From NCBI GenBank assembly GCA_020428185.1, contig JAGQNH010000029.1, forward strand, positions 1-10,109: a stretch of 10,109 nucleotides of DNA. The letters run 5' to 3'. Made by a program: the position numbers and the translations under genes. The first letter of the stretch is position 1. Each line of letters begins with the position of its first letter. Source of the stretch: Candidatus Saccharimonadota bacterium (lineage in GTDB: Bacteria > Patescibacteriota > Saccharimonadia > Saccharimonadales > Saccharimonadaceae). Below, in pieces: positions 1 through 6,840 of the stretch. The notes under the pieces were generated by a model, which made no database searches, had not been told where the DNA came from, and saw only the letters and a list, made by a program, of their open reading frames with translations.

Positions 1-45
1 CTTTTAAGCAGGGTGTCGTGGGTTCAAGCCCCACTGGTCCCTCCA
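1..45 (+). tRNA. tRNA-Lys (UUU), 3' part only
   Basis: The window begins inside a tRNA. Reading back from an encoded CCA (43-45) gives discriminator U (42), acceptor 3' strand (35-41), a perfect T-arm GTGGG/CCCAC (18-22 with 30-34) around loop TTCAAGC, a 5-nt variable region (13-17) and the 3' anticodon stem (8-12). This leaves CTTTTAA at 1-7 as the anticodon loop, so the anticodon is UUU (3-5), lysine. A 4-nt variable loop would shift the anticodon to UUA, which would read a stop codon, so the 5-nt reading is preferred. The U discriminator is unusual for bacterial tRNA-Lys, which normally has A. The D-arm and 5' acceptor lie outside the window, so the identity is likely but not proven. Confidence 0.75.
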
Positions 46-80
46 AGCAAATAGCCGATCGTCTGATCGGCTTTTTGCTT
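46..80 (+). terminator. Rho-independent terminator after the tRNA
   Basis: AGCCGATC (53-60) and GATCGGCT (65-72) form a perfect 8-bp stem around a GTCT loop, followed by a T-run. Outside it AAGCAAA pairs with TTTTGCTT (to base 80), lengthening the stem, so the structure may also stop transcription arriving from the right. It starts immediately after the tRNA CCA end. Confidence 0.85.
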
Positions 81-85
81 GTATA

Positions 86-113
86 TTGTAAAATATTATT
101 TTGATTGTATAAT
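86..113 (+). promoter_or_regulatory. Sigma70-type promoter for the serine hydrolase gene
   Basis: A perfect -10 box TATAAT lies at 108-113, and a partial -35 TTGTAA at 86-91 is separated from it by 16 bp. The start would fall near base 120, giving a leader of only about 9 nt before ATG 129, with no Shine-Dalgarno sequence. An overlapping TATAAA at 115-120 could serve instead and would make the mRNA leaderless. Confidence 0.6.
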
Positions 114-128
114 ATATAAACAAGAATT

Positions 129-1088
129 ATGGAGCGTCGATATACACCATCTCGCAAACTTCAATCTATCGTCACGTTAGGCGTACTTGGATGTGCTCTC
201 GTCTCCAACGACAACCAATCGACACATAATCAAACATTCGAAACAGCTACAACTACCGAAATAGTTGCGGCCGCTCCTGCACCCGAGCCAACTACTTCGT
301 TCAATACGGCCTTCATCGAAAAGGCATGGAACGCTGCACTTGCGAATCATACCGGCGAAATAGATATCGCGATCAATGATTTTCAGAGCAATCAAATTGC
401 TCACACACACTACCCAAAAGACTCAAACAGCAACACCTTCGACACTGCAAGTATCGTGAAGTTGTCGACACTCGAAAACTTACTCATCAAAAGTCAACTC
501 GACCAAGAGCCGATTACTCCCTACGAAAACGACTTGGCAGCAAGAATGATAGAAAACAGTGACAATAATGCAACCGCAATCTTATGGAACGAAATTGGCG
601 ACGCTCCTGCGATGGACTCTTTCTGGCAACAACAACTTGGAACCACTGCCACAACCGCCGGCACAAATGGCTACTGGGGAAACACACAGACAACAGCCAT
701 CGACCAACTAAAGGTCGTCAATGCAGTCGTCAATGCTGGCACAATCCTATCGCCATTAACAAAAGAATCTGGTGCATATGCAGATGAATTGATGAGAAAT
801 GTCGAACCTGACCAGCACTGGGGAATCAGTGGCGGTATACCTGAAAACATCCCGGTTAATCTAAAAAATGGCTGGTTCCCGGACTCATTCACCACAAACA
901 ATTATTCTGACACCAATAGCTGGACAATAAATAGCATCGGCTACATACCAAATCACTACTCGATTGCCATTCTCACACGCGGCAACCGAAGCATGGAAGA
1001 TGGCATCGCGCTCGTCGAAAAACTATCAGCCATTGCATGGAAGTGCACGCAACACATTACACTTGCACCGAAGCCTTCAAAACCATAG
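129..1088 (+). CDS. Class A beta-lactamase-fold serine hydrolase, probable lipoprotein or exported protein
   Basis: This 319-residue protein carries the three hallmarks of the penicillin-recognising serine hydrolase fold: S-x-x-K (Ser108, Lys111), S-D-N (144-146) and K-N-G (246-248, replacing the usual KTG). The N-terminus has basic residues, a hydrophobic stretch and a lipobox-like V-L-G-C ending at Cys22, followed by a Thr/Pro/Ala-rich linker (about 30-57). It is therefore probably anchored outside the membrane. Where a true class A beta-lactamase has the omega-loop Glu166, this protein has a GYWGNTQTT-like stretch (181-189) without a matching Glu. The C-terminal part resembles beta-lactamase-related hydrolases of Actinobacteria as I remember them. 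A D,D-peptidase-like or non-catalytic cell-wall role is more likely than antibiotic hydrolysis, but this is inference. It precedes pyrB by 32 bp on the same strand and may be co-transcribed with it. The stop is TAG. Confidence 0.85.
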   Translation: MERRYTPSRKLQSIVTLGVLGCALVSNDNQSTHNQTFETATTTEIVAAAPAPEPTTSFNTAFIEKAWNAALANHTGEIDIAINDFQSNQIAHTHYPKDSNSNTFDTASIVKLSTLENLLIKSQLDQEPITPYENDLAARMIENSDNNATAILWNEIGDAPAMDSFWQQQLGTTATTAGTNGYWGNTQTTAIDQLKVVNAVVNAGTILSPLTKESGAYADELMRNVEPDQHWGISGGIPENIPVNLKNGWFPDSFTTNNYSDTNSWTINSIGYIPNHYSIAILTRGNRSMEDGIALVEKLSAIAWKCTQHITLAPKPSKP

Positions 1089-1120
1089 AATAGATAAAAC
1101 TTATCGCCTACGGAGAAATC

Positions 1121-2086
1121 ATGCGACACATACTCAATGCCGAACAATTTGAACCTGTCCAACTATCAAAACTTTTCAACCAGGCAGACTATTTCAAAGA
1201 AACAGACAAAAAACTAGCAACACGTCGCGAAAATATGCGCCGTCACTGGGGGCGCATCATGTTATCTATGTTCTACGAGCCATCCACTAGAACACGATTT
1301 AGTTTTGAACTTGCAGCCAAAAAACTTGGCATGGATGTCGTTGGCACAGAAAATGCTGCCGAATTTTCTTCTGCAGCAAAAGGCGAAACAATCGAAGATA
1401 CGATCCGTGTTTTTAATGGCTACGGCGCCGACGCACTATCACTTCGAACAAAAGAAAATGGCATGGCCAAACGCGCCGCCAAAGTAGCCGACATCGCTAT
1501 CCTTAATGGCGGCGACGGCAAAGGCGAGCACCCCACTCAGGCAGCACTTGATACATACACGATTCACTCCGAATTTGGACAACTTCATAATCTCAATGTC
1601 ACAATCGGTGGTGACCTTTCACACGGGCGTACGGCTCGTTCACTCGCACTACTTTTGTCGAAGTATCCCGGCAATGACATTACATTTGTATCGACTCCGG
1701 AGCTTCGTATCGGAGATGACATCAAAGAAAAACTCGTTACATCTGGAACATCATATACCGAAACTGATACTGTTGATATACACTCTCTAGGTGACGCAGA
1801 TGTCGTCTATTGGACACGACTACAATTAGAGCGTCTTGACGGACTCATGAGCAAAGAAGACGCCGCAAAAAAACAAAAAGAATACCGTATTGATGCAGCT
1901 ACGCTTGAAATAATCCCCGATCATGCGATTATCATGCACCCACTACCGAGAGTAGATGAGATTACGACAGACGTCGACAACGATCATCGTGCACGTTTTT
2001 TCCAGCAGGCTTGGAATGGTCTATATGTACGAATGGCGATGCTTGATCAACTCATGAACGAAACCAATCTTCGCGAAAACAACTAA
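1121..2086 (+). CDS. pyrB: Aspartate carbamoyltransferase catalytic subunit
   Basis: PyrB condenses carbamoyl phosphate with aspartate to N-carbamoyl-aspartate, the committed step of de novo pyrimidine synthesis in the cytoplasm. The 321 residues match the usual length of about 310. Visible signatures are the carbamoyl-phosphate loop EPSTRTR (53-59), the lysine loop AKGET (Lys87, equivalent to E. coli Lys84), HPTQ (137-140), a DLSHGR segment (165-170) and HPLPRVDE (273-280). The C-terminal FFQQAWNG region also closely follows E. coli PyrB. Start ATG 1121 is supported by GGAG at 1112-1115, 5 nt upstream. No regulatory subunit (pyrI), dihydroorotase or other pyr gene is in the window. It probably shares the promoter of the preceding gene. 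Its TAA overlaps the end of the convergent membrane-protein gene by 4 bp, and no terminator is visible. Confidence 0.96.
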   Translation: MRHILNAEQFEPVQLSKLFNQADYFKETDKKLATRRENMRRHWGRIMLSMFYEPSTRTRFSFELAAKKLGMDVVGTENAAEFSSAAKGETIEDTIRVFNGYGADALSLRTKENGMAKRAAKVADIAILNGGDGKGEHPTQAALDTYTIHSEFGQLHNLNVTIGGDLSHGRTARSLALLLSKYPGNDITFVSTPELRIGDDIKEKLVTSGTSYTETDTVDIHSLGDADVVYWTRLQLERLDGLMSKEDAAKKQKEYRIDAATLEIIPDHAIIMHPLPRVDEITTDVDNDHRARFFQQAWNGLYVRMAMLDQLMNETNLRENN

Positions 2087-2562
2087 CGTCGCCTGTCTCT
2101 TCTCGCAACACGTATAGTGATGATATCGTACAGCGCATACCCAATTGTTGCTGTAATTATGAATGATTTATTGTCTACCAAGATTCTATAAATACTCATA
2201 CCAGTGTCATCGAGTGACAAGCTATTGCCCAATGGCTCAAGCAGGAACGATGTCGCTAAAAGTGCGAATGCCGCTGCACCAATAAGCCGGAAGAATGTAC
2301 CGTTGTATGTTGGTCCACCAAATAACAGCAACAACACAGCAGGCAACAACACAAGCGTAGCCGCGACCACACTAGCAAGCGGTGGAGCCAACAACTCAAT
2401 TCCGGCACCCTGTACCCAAGGAGTCACATCGGCCGTCCACATAGAAGACAATAAATAACCTGCACATAGTGCAAGTCCCAAAACACCAAATCGTCGACGA
2501 GTAATATACGTACCGATAAATAGTACCGCGATAATACAAAGAACAACGACGACAATACTCAT
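2083..2562 (-). CDS. Multi-pass membrane protein of unknown function
   Basis: I do not recognise this 159-residue protein. It is strongly hydrophobic, with about five candidate membrane segments (roughly residues 3-20, 25-42, 61-82, 90-110 and 132-148). Short basic patches (TRRR near 21-24 and RVARRDRRR at the C-terminus) suggest cytoplasmic ends. An acidic loop lies around 113-120. No catalytic or transport motif is evident. ATG 2562 was chosen because a -10 box TATACT ends 6 nt before it, making the mRNA probably leaderless. The stop (TAG) overlaps the end of convergent pyrB, so the two genes share 4 bp with no space for a terminator. It lies downstream of rimK on the same strand but appears to have its own promoter. 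Confidence 0.8.
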   Translation of the reverse strand: MSIVVVVLCIIAVLFIGTYITRRRFGVLGLALCAGYLLSSMWTADVTPWVQGAGIELLAPPLASVVAATLVLLPAVLLLLFGGPTYNGTFFRLIGAAAFALLATSFLLEPLGNSLSLDDTGMSIYRILVDNKSFIITATIGYALYDIITIRVARRDRRR

Positions 2563-2568
2563 GCTTAT

Positions 2569-2574
2569 AGTATA
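2569..2574 (-). promoter_or_regulatory. -10 box of the membrane-protein gene (leaderless start)
   Basis: On the minus strand TATACT occupies 2574-2569 and is followed by 6 nt and then ATG at 2562, so transcription should start at or next to the A of the start codon. No convincing -35 hexamer sits 16-18 bp upstream, which would fit a regulated promoter needing a helper protein. Confidence 0.5.
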
Positions 2575-2599
2575 CTCCCGAAATCAAAACAAGAGTATA
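2571..2599. repeat. Inverted repeat TATACTC-N15-GAGTATA, operator-like
   Basis: Perfect 7-bp arms lie at 2571-2577 and 2593-2599. The left arm overlaps the -10 box of the membrane-protein gene and the right arm covers the expected -35 position. The arms are 22 bp apart, about two DNA turns, as expected for a dimeric regulator. A chance occurrence in this AT-rich spacer cannot be excluded. Confidence 0.35.
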
Positions 2600-2645
2600 T
2601 TAATTCCGTATAATCCGAAGCCGCAGACCTCAGCCCTCAAGCGAT

Positions 2646-3557
2646 CTATGCGCCGACTTTGTCTTTTTTGTTGCGACGCTTGGCATTCATTTCAACATAT
2701 TCGATAACAGCAGTTGCAACGTCGCGGCCTGTTACTTTTTCAACACCAAATCCAGGACTTGCATTTACTTCCAGCACGAGCGGACCGCGCTCACTTCTCA
2801 TGAGGTCAACACCGGCAATATTCAGTCCGAGCGCTTTTGCTGCTTTGACAGCAGTCTTGCGTTCTTCGTCAGTCAACTTTATTGGCGTACCTTCGCCACC
2901 TTTATGAAGATTTGAGCGAAAATCATCATCAAGACTCTTACGTTGCATACTAGCTACCACGCGACCACCGACCACAAACGCACGAATATCAGTGCCAGCG
3001 GATTCCTTGATAAATTCCTGCAACAGCACGTTGGTGCCGTCTTCATTTGTCAGATAAAATGCCTGTAGTACAGATTTTGCCGCCTTTTTACTCTCTGCAA
3101 GGACAACGCCATTGCCGTGAGTGCCACGAGCCAACTTAATAATAACTGGCGTACCGCCAAGCTTGTCGATAAGGTCATCAATATCTGTTGAATTACGAGA
3201 TACGACCGTCTTTGGAATACCGACACCAGCCTTGGCAAGCACCTGCATACTACGTAGCTTATCGCGCGATCGTACAATAGCTAGCGAGCTAGATACACTA
3301 TACACACCTTGCATTTCTAGCTGTCGCACAATAGCCGTACCGTAACGAGTCATATACGCGGCAATACGCGGAATCACAGCATCATATTGACCCAAATCTT
3401 CACCACGATAACTCACTGTCGGATTACTTTTTTCGATAGACGCATAGCAGTCACGATATTTAACAACCTCTACTTCGTGGCCGCGCGCACGAGCAACCTC
3501 GACCAATCGCTTGGTCGAATAATTTCCTGTTCCATTGGATAAAATTGCTATTTTCAT
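2646..3557 (-). CDS. rimK: RimK-family ATP-grasp glutamate ligase
   Basis: RimK ligates glutamate, ATP-dependently, onto the C-terminus of ribosomal protein S6 in E. coli and can also make poly-glutamate. The 303-residue protein aligns along its whole length with E. coli RimK. ATP-grasp landmarks include Lys100, Lys141 in IIKLARGTHGNG, the DIRAFVVGGRVVAS strand (190-203), DFRSNLHKGG (212-221), Asp251 in GVDLMRS, and the metal/ATP residues Glu263 and Asn265 in LEVNASPG. These positions match or lie three beyond the E. coli residues. The C-terminus ends in a basic tail (about 293-300). The gene begins 8 bp after the retropepsin-like protease gene, with only a weak purine-rich AGAAGAG ribosome-binding sequence, so the two are almost certainly one transcript. 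The substrate in this organism is unknown. The stop is TAG. Confidence 0.93.
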   Translation of the reverse strand: MKIAILSNGTGNYSTKRLVEVARARGHEVEVVKYRDCYASIEKSNPTVSYRGEDLGQYDAVIPRIAAYMTRYGTAIVRQLEMQGVYSVSSSLAIVRSRDKLRSMQVLAKAGVGIPKTVVSRNSTDIDDLIDKLGGTPVIIKLARGTHGNGVVLAESKKAAKSVLQAFYLTNEDGTNVLLQEFIKESAGTDIRAFVVGGRVVASMQRKSLDDDFRSNLHKGGEGTPIKLTDEERKTAVKAAKALGLNIAGVDLMRSERGPLVLEVNASPGFGVEKVTGRDVATAVIEYVEMNAKRRNKKDKVGA

Positions 3558-3565
3558 AATTACTT

Positions 3566-3994
3566 TTACTCTTCTATATCAAGTTCTTTATTAAGACTTA
3601 CGTCCACTAGTATGTTGTTGTCGCGCAAAAATCGCCTACCTATAAGGATATCGTACTGCATGTCTCTTCTGTTTGATAGTCCAATATTAACCTCATACGT
3701 TTTACCTTGAATCACAATCTCTGTATTAATGAGATATCGAGATACTCTGTGCCCAGTTGAACTTCGTACGTACTTGCGCGTAAATACGTCTGTTGTTAGA
3801 GTCTTTCGACAATTCAACGGACGATAATGTAGCGTCTTTTTTCCCTTTCGTTCAACCTCTCGCAAATACGAACAGTGTATCGCACCCGAAAAAGCACCGG
3901 TATCGATCTTGGCAACAAACGTGTCCTTCGAAAATACCGGCAATTCTACGGTTTCAAATGAACCAAATAGCGTACGATCACTACTGTTTTTCAT
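3566..3994 (-). CDS. RimB-like retropepsin-type protease (RimK-associated, PF05618-like)
   Basis: This 142-residue protein belongs to the single-domain retropepsin-like family often encoded next to rimK and annotated as an ATP-dependent zinc protease (PF05618). In Pseudomonas the equivalent is RimB of the rimABK operon. The catalytic loop is D-T-G-A at 31-34 (KIDTGAFSGAIHC). The conserved second motif is YDILIGRRFL (about 117-126). As with retroviral proteases, dimerisation would supply two aspartates. The gene is the first of a two-gene unit with rimK and is driven by a strong promoter whose -10 ends 8 nt before ATG 3994. It probably counteracts or processes RimK products, but this is inferred from family context. 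Its C-terminus is DIEE, ending in two glutamates like the known S6 tail. The stop is TAA. Confidence 0.85.
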   Translation of the reverse strand: MKNSSDRTLFGSFETVELPVFSKDTFVAKIDTGAFSGAIHCSYLREVERKGKKTLHYRPLNCRKTLTTDVFTRKYVRSSTGHRVSRYLINTEIVIQGKTYEVNIGLSNRRDMQYDILIGRRFLRDNNILVDVSLNKELDIEE

Positions 3995-4002
3995 ACCCCT
4001 AT

Positions 4003-4031
4003 ATTATAGTACATATGCTTTAAAAAGTCAA
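4003..4031 (-). promoter_or_regulatory. Strong sigma70-type promoter of the protease-rimK unit
   Basis: On the minus strand -35 TTGACT (4031-4026) and perfect -10 TATAAT (4008-4003) are 17 bp apart. Only 8 nt separate the -10 from ATG 3994, so the transcript should begin within 1-2 nt of the start codon. The GGGG in that gap lies too close to the ATG to act as a ribosome-binding site. Confidence 0.8.
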
Positions 4032-4047
4032 TGTACTTTGCGGTATT

Positions 4048-6711
4048 CTAGACTTCGCGCTTCGGCACCCATTCGTCTGGAATTACTTGCTCTGGAGGAT
4101 TTGTAATGTCATCACGAAGTGCCATATCTACAGCATCAAGCCGTCCCGTACGAACATTGACGCCCAAACGTCCTTCGGCACGAGCACGGACAATCGGCTT
4201 CATCTCTGCCTTGATGTTTTCCCATGCAACCGACTTCATAATTTCAACTGCAGCCTCACGAGATATAGCCCAGTTACCTCTTGCATCTCGAGCCATGAGA
4301 GCCTCTTGTTGCGTTGACGCCTTTTGGCTAGCAAATTGATTCGCATCCATATTCTTCCATGTCTTTGCGTCAGCGCTAATGACATTCAACTTACGGTAGC
4401 CACCACTCACATCACGGCTATAGTCACCAATATCTTTTGCGGAATTGTTTATCGTCGAATTGCTATTGAGGTAATGCATGAATGTTTCGTGCATACCAGA
4501 CGCCTTGATTGTGTCATGATGCGTGTTCAACGCCTCACGAAGCGCCCTGATACCAGGGTCTTTGGCGCCACCAAGCATGTCCGCATAAGCACGCAACGAA
4601 TCGACATCTTGATTTATAACCGCACGGTCAAACTCAGCGCGCATAGCCTTCACATCACCCGCCTTTACATCAGATGCCATAGAAATTGCCTTTACTGACT
4701 CCAGACCTGCCTGAATCACTTCACTCGATGCCTGCGCCTTCACCTTGAGCGCGCCCTGCGAATCAACTACCCCGCCAGCCATACGTTGCAAATCAATACT
4801 CGCACTAAGAGCCTCTGCATATCCGCGCTGCTGAACTGCCTGCGCTCGATTGGCATTACTATCTGCGATACGCTGCTGCTGATACACCGACTGTGCTGCT
4901 TGCGAATAGCCAGCAAACGGATGAGACGCATCATCAGCACGTACCTTACCCGATACAGCCTCTTCCCAACGAGCATTTTCGGCAGACTGCAACTGCTTTA
5001 CGCGCGCATCATCGAGACGCTTCGATCCAACAAATTGCTGCAATCTCCTGTTTGCAGGACTTGCCTTCTCGTGCTCCCACTCTCGATTTGCCCTTGCCTC
5101 ACCGCTATCCTTCATGAGGCCAGCAGTAGATTCTAATGTATGGTGTCGACGATACCGCCTATCATTGCGCCAGTTCGCATCTGAGTATGAGTCGCCACTT
5201 TTTTGCCATGCTTCGCGATCCATTTTATCCTTGAAGCGTGTCAACGCCCGTCGCTGGAAATACGTTCCACCACCATTGGCTGCAGCGATACGTCCTTTTG
5301 CAGCCTGTGTTTTTGAGCGATCAGATGCAAATTCTTTTGCTCGTGCGCCAAGCATACTACGTGGCTTATTGAGCATACCCGCAAGCTGCCCCATGAGCGA
5401 TCCACTAAATCGAATCAAAAATGGCGTCAAGGCGAGCGGTGCAACTTGTATAAACATTGCAAGTAGCATGACGCTAATCTGATCTGTATTTTGGATAATG
5501 ATATGAGAAGCAAGCTGAGATCCGCCATACAGAAGCGAAAACATAGGGAACACAAGAAGCATCGTCGTAAGGAGTTTGCGCCATCTTTCGAAAAACTTCT
5601 CTGTATTTGGAAGCAAAAACGCCACAAATGCGAGCGGCGAAAGAATAATCAACACAGTGATAAGCGCTTGCCGTGCAGCAAGCACAATCAAGGCCACGAG
5701 CACGCTGAGCAGTCCGGCAATCAATATTGGAAATAACAACAGTACCAATCCCGTCATCGAACCTGCGACCGCTACTCCAGTAAATGCCGCATATCCAGCG
5801 ATTCCAGCACCGACAACGGTTCCTCCACTGAGGAGAAATTCCGTCATGCTCTTCCAGTTAAGGACACTGCCGCCCGGCATAGGTGCGGGCAATGACTGTC
5901 GGATTTGAACAAAAGCCTGCTGGATACTGTCTCCGAGAATATTTGAGACATCGACAGCAAGTGTACATATGAAGTAAGACCCATTAACCAAAATTGCCGC
6001 GATGATAAGTCGCGGAATCATTTTTTTGATTTCGTAATTACTAATCCCGTAGGTACTTATTTGTGCATATATGATCACAAGAAACACCAAGATAAACGAC
6101 GCGTTAGCAAGATTCAATGCAATTGACCACGCCTGATACAAACCACTGCTTGTATCGGTGGTAAGTGGACGAACGGTCAAAAATCCACTAATGAGGTTGA
6201 AGACGTGATCCATGCCATCTGCAATCCAGCGAGAAACACTACAGATAATCCAGCCAACACCAGTTACGGCACATGACGTTTGATCCTGCGCACCACCTTG
6301 CTGTGATGCGGTGGTAGTTTGTGCCCTCACCGTAATAGTCACTGGTGGACCAGGGCTGCTATATACCTGAGTTTGATCATCGTAGTTGTACGTGAAGAGT
6401 TTGGCGCCCGTGATGTCCTGTGTTTTGTCTGCGTCCTTTGCAACGCTAATCACATCCACTCTGCCATTTTCTACAGGCGCGGCATACGCATCACTATTGC
6501 TATCAATACCTGGTAATGTATCTGAAATTTTCGAATAGACGGTCCCGTTGAGGCTGATCGAATCCCCATTCCAATTTGCAGTATCGGCAAATACTGCAGT
6601 GCTTTGCATGAGTACCGAAAACACGGCCGAAATAAAAACGGCCGCCATAGACAAGACAATTTTGCGTAGAGAAAAACTGCCAACTGCGGACAATCGGATA
6701 GAATCCCACAT
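4048..6711 (-). CDS. VirB6/TrbL-like type IV secretion membrane protein
   Basis: This 887-residue protein has three parts. Residues 1-42 form an export-signal-like segment ending AVFA before DT. Residues 43-150 are an extracytoplasmic polar region, followed by a Cys pair in CAVTGVGWIIC (147-157). Residues 195-435 hold the membrane core, with hydrophobic stretches near 195-217, 231-255, 300-340, 343-368, 379-400 and 411-433. The rest (about 436-887) is hydrophilic, rich in Ala, Gln, Arg and Lys, probably largely helical and cytoplasmic. This layout fits the VirB6/TrbL proteins of type IV secretion machines, and the C-x3-GxGWxxC motif is, from memory, common in their CPR versions. No VirB4, VirB3/PrgI or VirD4 gene is visible nearby, so the assembly it joins is unknown. 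It has its own strong promoter, very short leader and TAG stop. No terminator is seen downstream. Confidence 0.75.
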   Translation of the reverse strand: MWDSIRLSAVGSFSLRKIVLSMAAVFISAVFSVLMQSTAVFADTANWNGDSISLNGTVYSKISDTLPGIDSNSDAYAAPVENGRVDVISVAKDADKTQDITGAKLFTYNYDDQTQVYSSPGPPVTITVRAQTTTASQQGGAQDQTSCAVTGVGWIICSVSRWIADGMDHVFNLISGFLTVRPLTTDTSSGLYQAWSIALNLANASFILVFLVIIYAQISTYGISNYEIKKMIPRLIIAAILVNGSYFICTLAVDVSNILGDSIQQAFVQIRQSLPAPMPGGSVLNWKSMTEFLLSGGTVVGAGIAGYAAFTGVAVAGSMTGLVLLLFPILIAGLLSVLVALIVLAARQALITVLIILSPLAFVAFLLPNTEKFFERWRKLLTTMLLVFPMFSLLYGGSQLASHIIIQNTDQISVMLLAMFIQVAPLALTPFLIRFSGSLMGQLAGMLNKPRSMLGARAKEFASDRSKTQAAKGRIAAANGGGTYFQRRALTRFKDKMDREAWQKSGDSYSDANWRNDRRYRRHHTLESTAGLMKDSGEARANREWEHEKASPANRRLQQFVGSKRLDDARVKQLQSAENARWEEAVSGKVRADDASHPFAGYSQAAQSVYQQQRIADSNANRAQAVQQRGYAEALSASIDLQRMAGGVVDSQGALKVKAQASSEVIQAGLESVKAISMASDVKAGDVKAMRAEFDRAVINQDVDSLRAYADMLGGAKDPGIRALREALNTHHDTIKASGMHETFMHYLNSNSTINNSAKDIGDYSRDVSGGYRKLNVISADAKTWKNMDANQFASQKASTQQEALMARDARGNWAISREAAVEIMKSVAWENIKAEMKPIVRARAEGRLGVNVRTGRLDAVDMALRDDITNPPEQVIPDEWVPKREV

Positions 6712-6721
6712 GACATCTGTT

Positions 6722-6750
6722 ATTATACTATTTTATCGAAATATTTTCAA
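6722..6750 (-). promoter_or_regulatory. Strong sigma70-type promoter of the VirB6-like gene
   Basis: On the minus strand -35 TTGAAA (6750-6745) and perfect -10 TATAAT (6727-6722) are exactly 17 bp apart. The -10 ends 10 nt before ATG 6711, giving an expected leader of only about 3-5 nt with no room for a Shine-Dalgarno sequence. Confidence 0.85.
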
Positions 6751-6787
6751 CAATGTTTTGAACTATGTAAACCATAAGGTGTATGAC

Positions 6788-6840
6788 AAAAAAAGGGGTA
6801 AGACCCCGGTAGCGAATAACGCTACTCAGAGGTCTTACCC
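6788..6840 (-). terminator. Rho-independent terminator overlapping the end of the small membrane-protein gene
   Basis: GGGTAAGACC (6796-6805) and GGTCTTACCC (6831-6840) form a perfect 10-bp outer stem, with a second stem GTAGCG/CGCTAC (6809-6814 with 6820-6825) inside it. Read on the minus strand, the hairpin is followed by a run of seven U (6794-6788). The 5' arm and part of the inner stem lie within the coding region ending at 6822. Confidence 0.9.

Noticed and set aside
2609..2614. TATAAT on the plus strand between rimK and the membrane-protein gene.
   Set aside because: No -35 element lies 16-18 bp upstream, and no plus-strand gene follows; the sequence downstream is antisense to rimK.
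4087..5908. Several plus-strand open frames of 65-124 residues inside the VirB6-like gene.
   Set aside because: They lie opposite a clear 887-residue coding region, have Cys/Arg/His-rich random-looking compositions and no promoter or ribosome-binding site.
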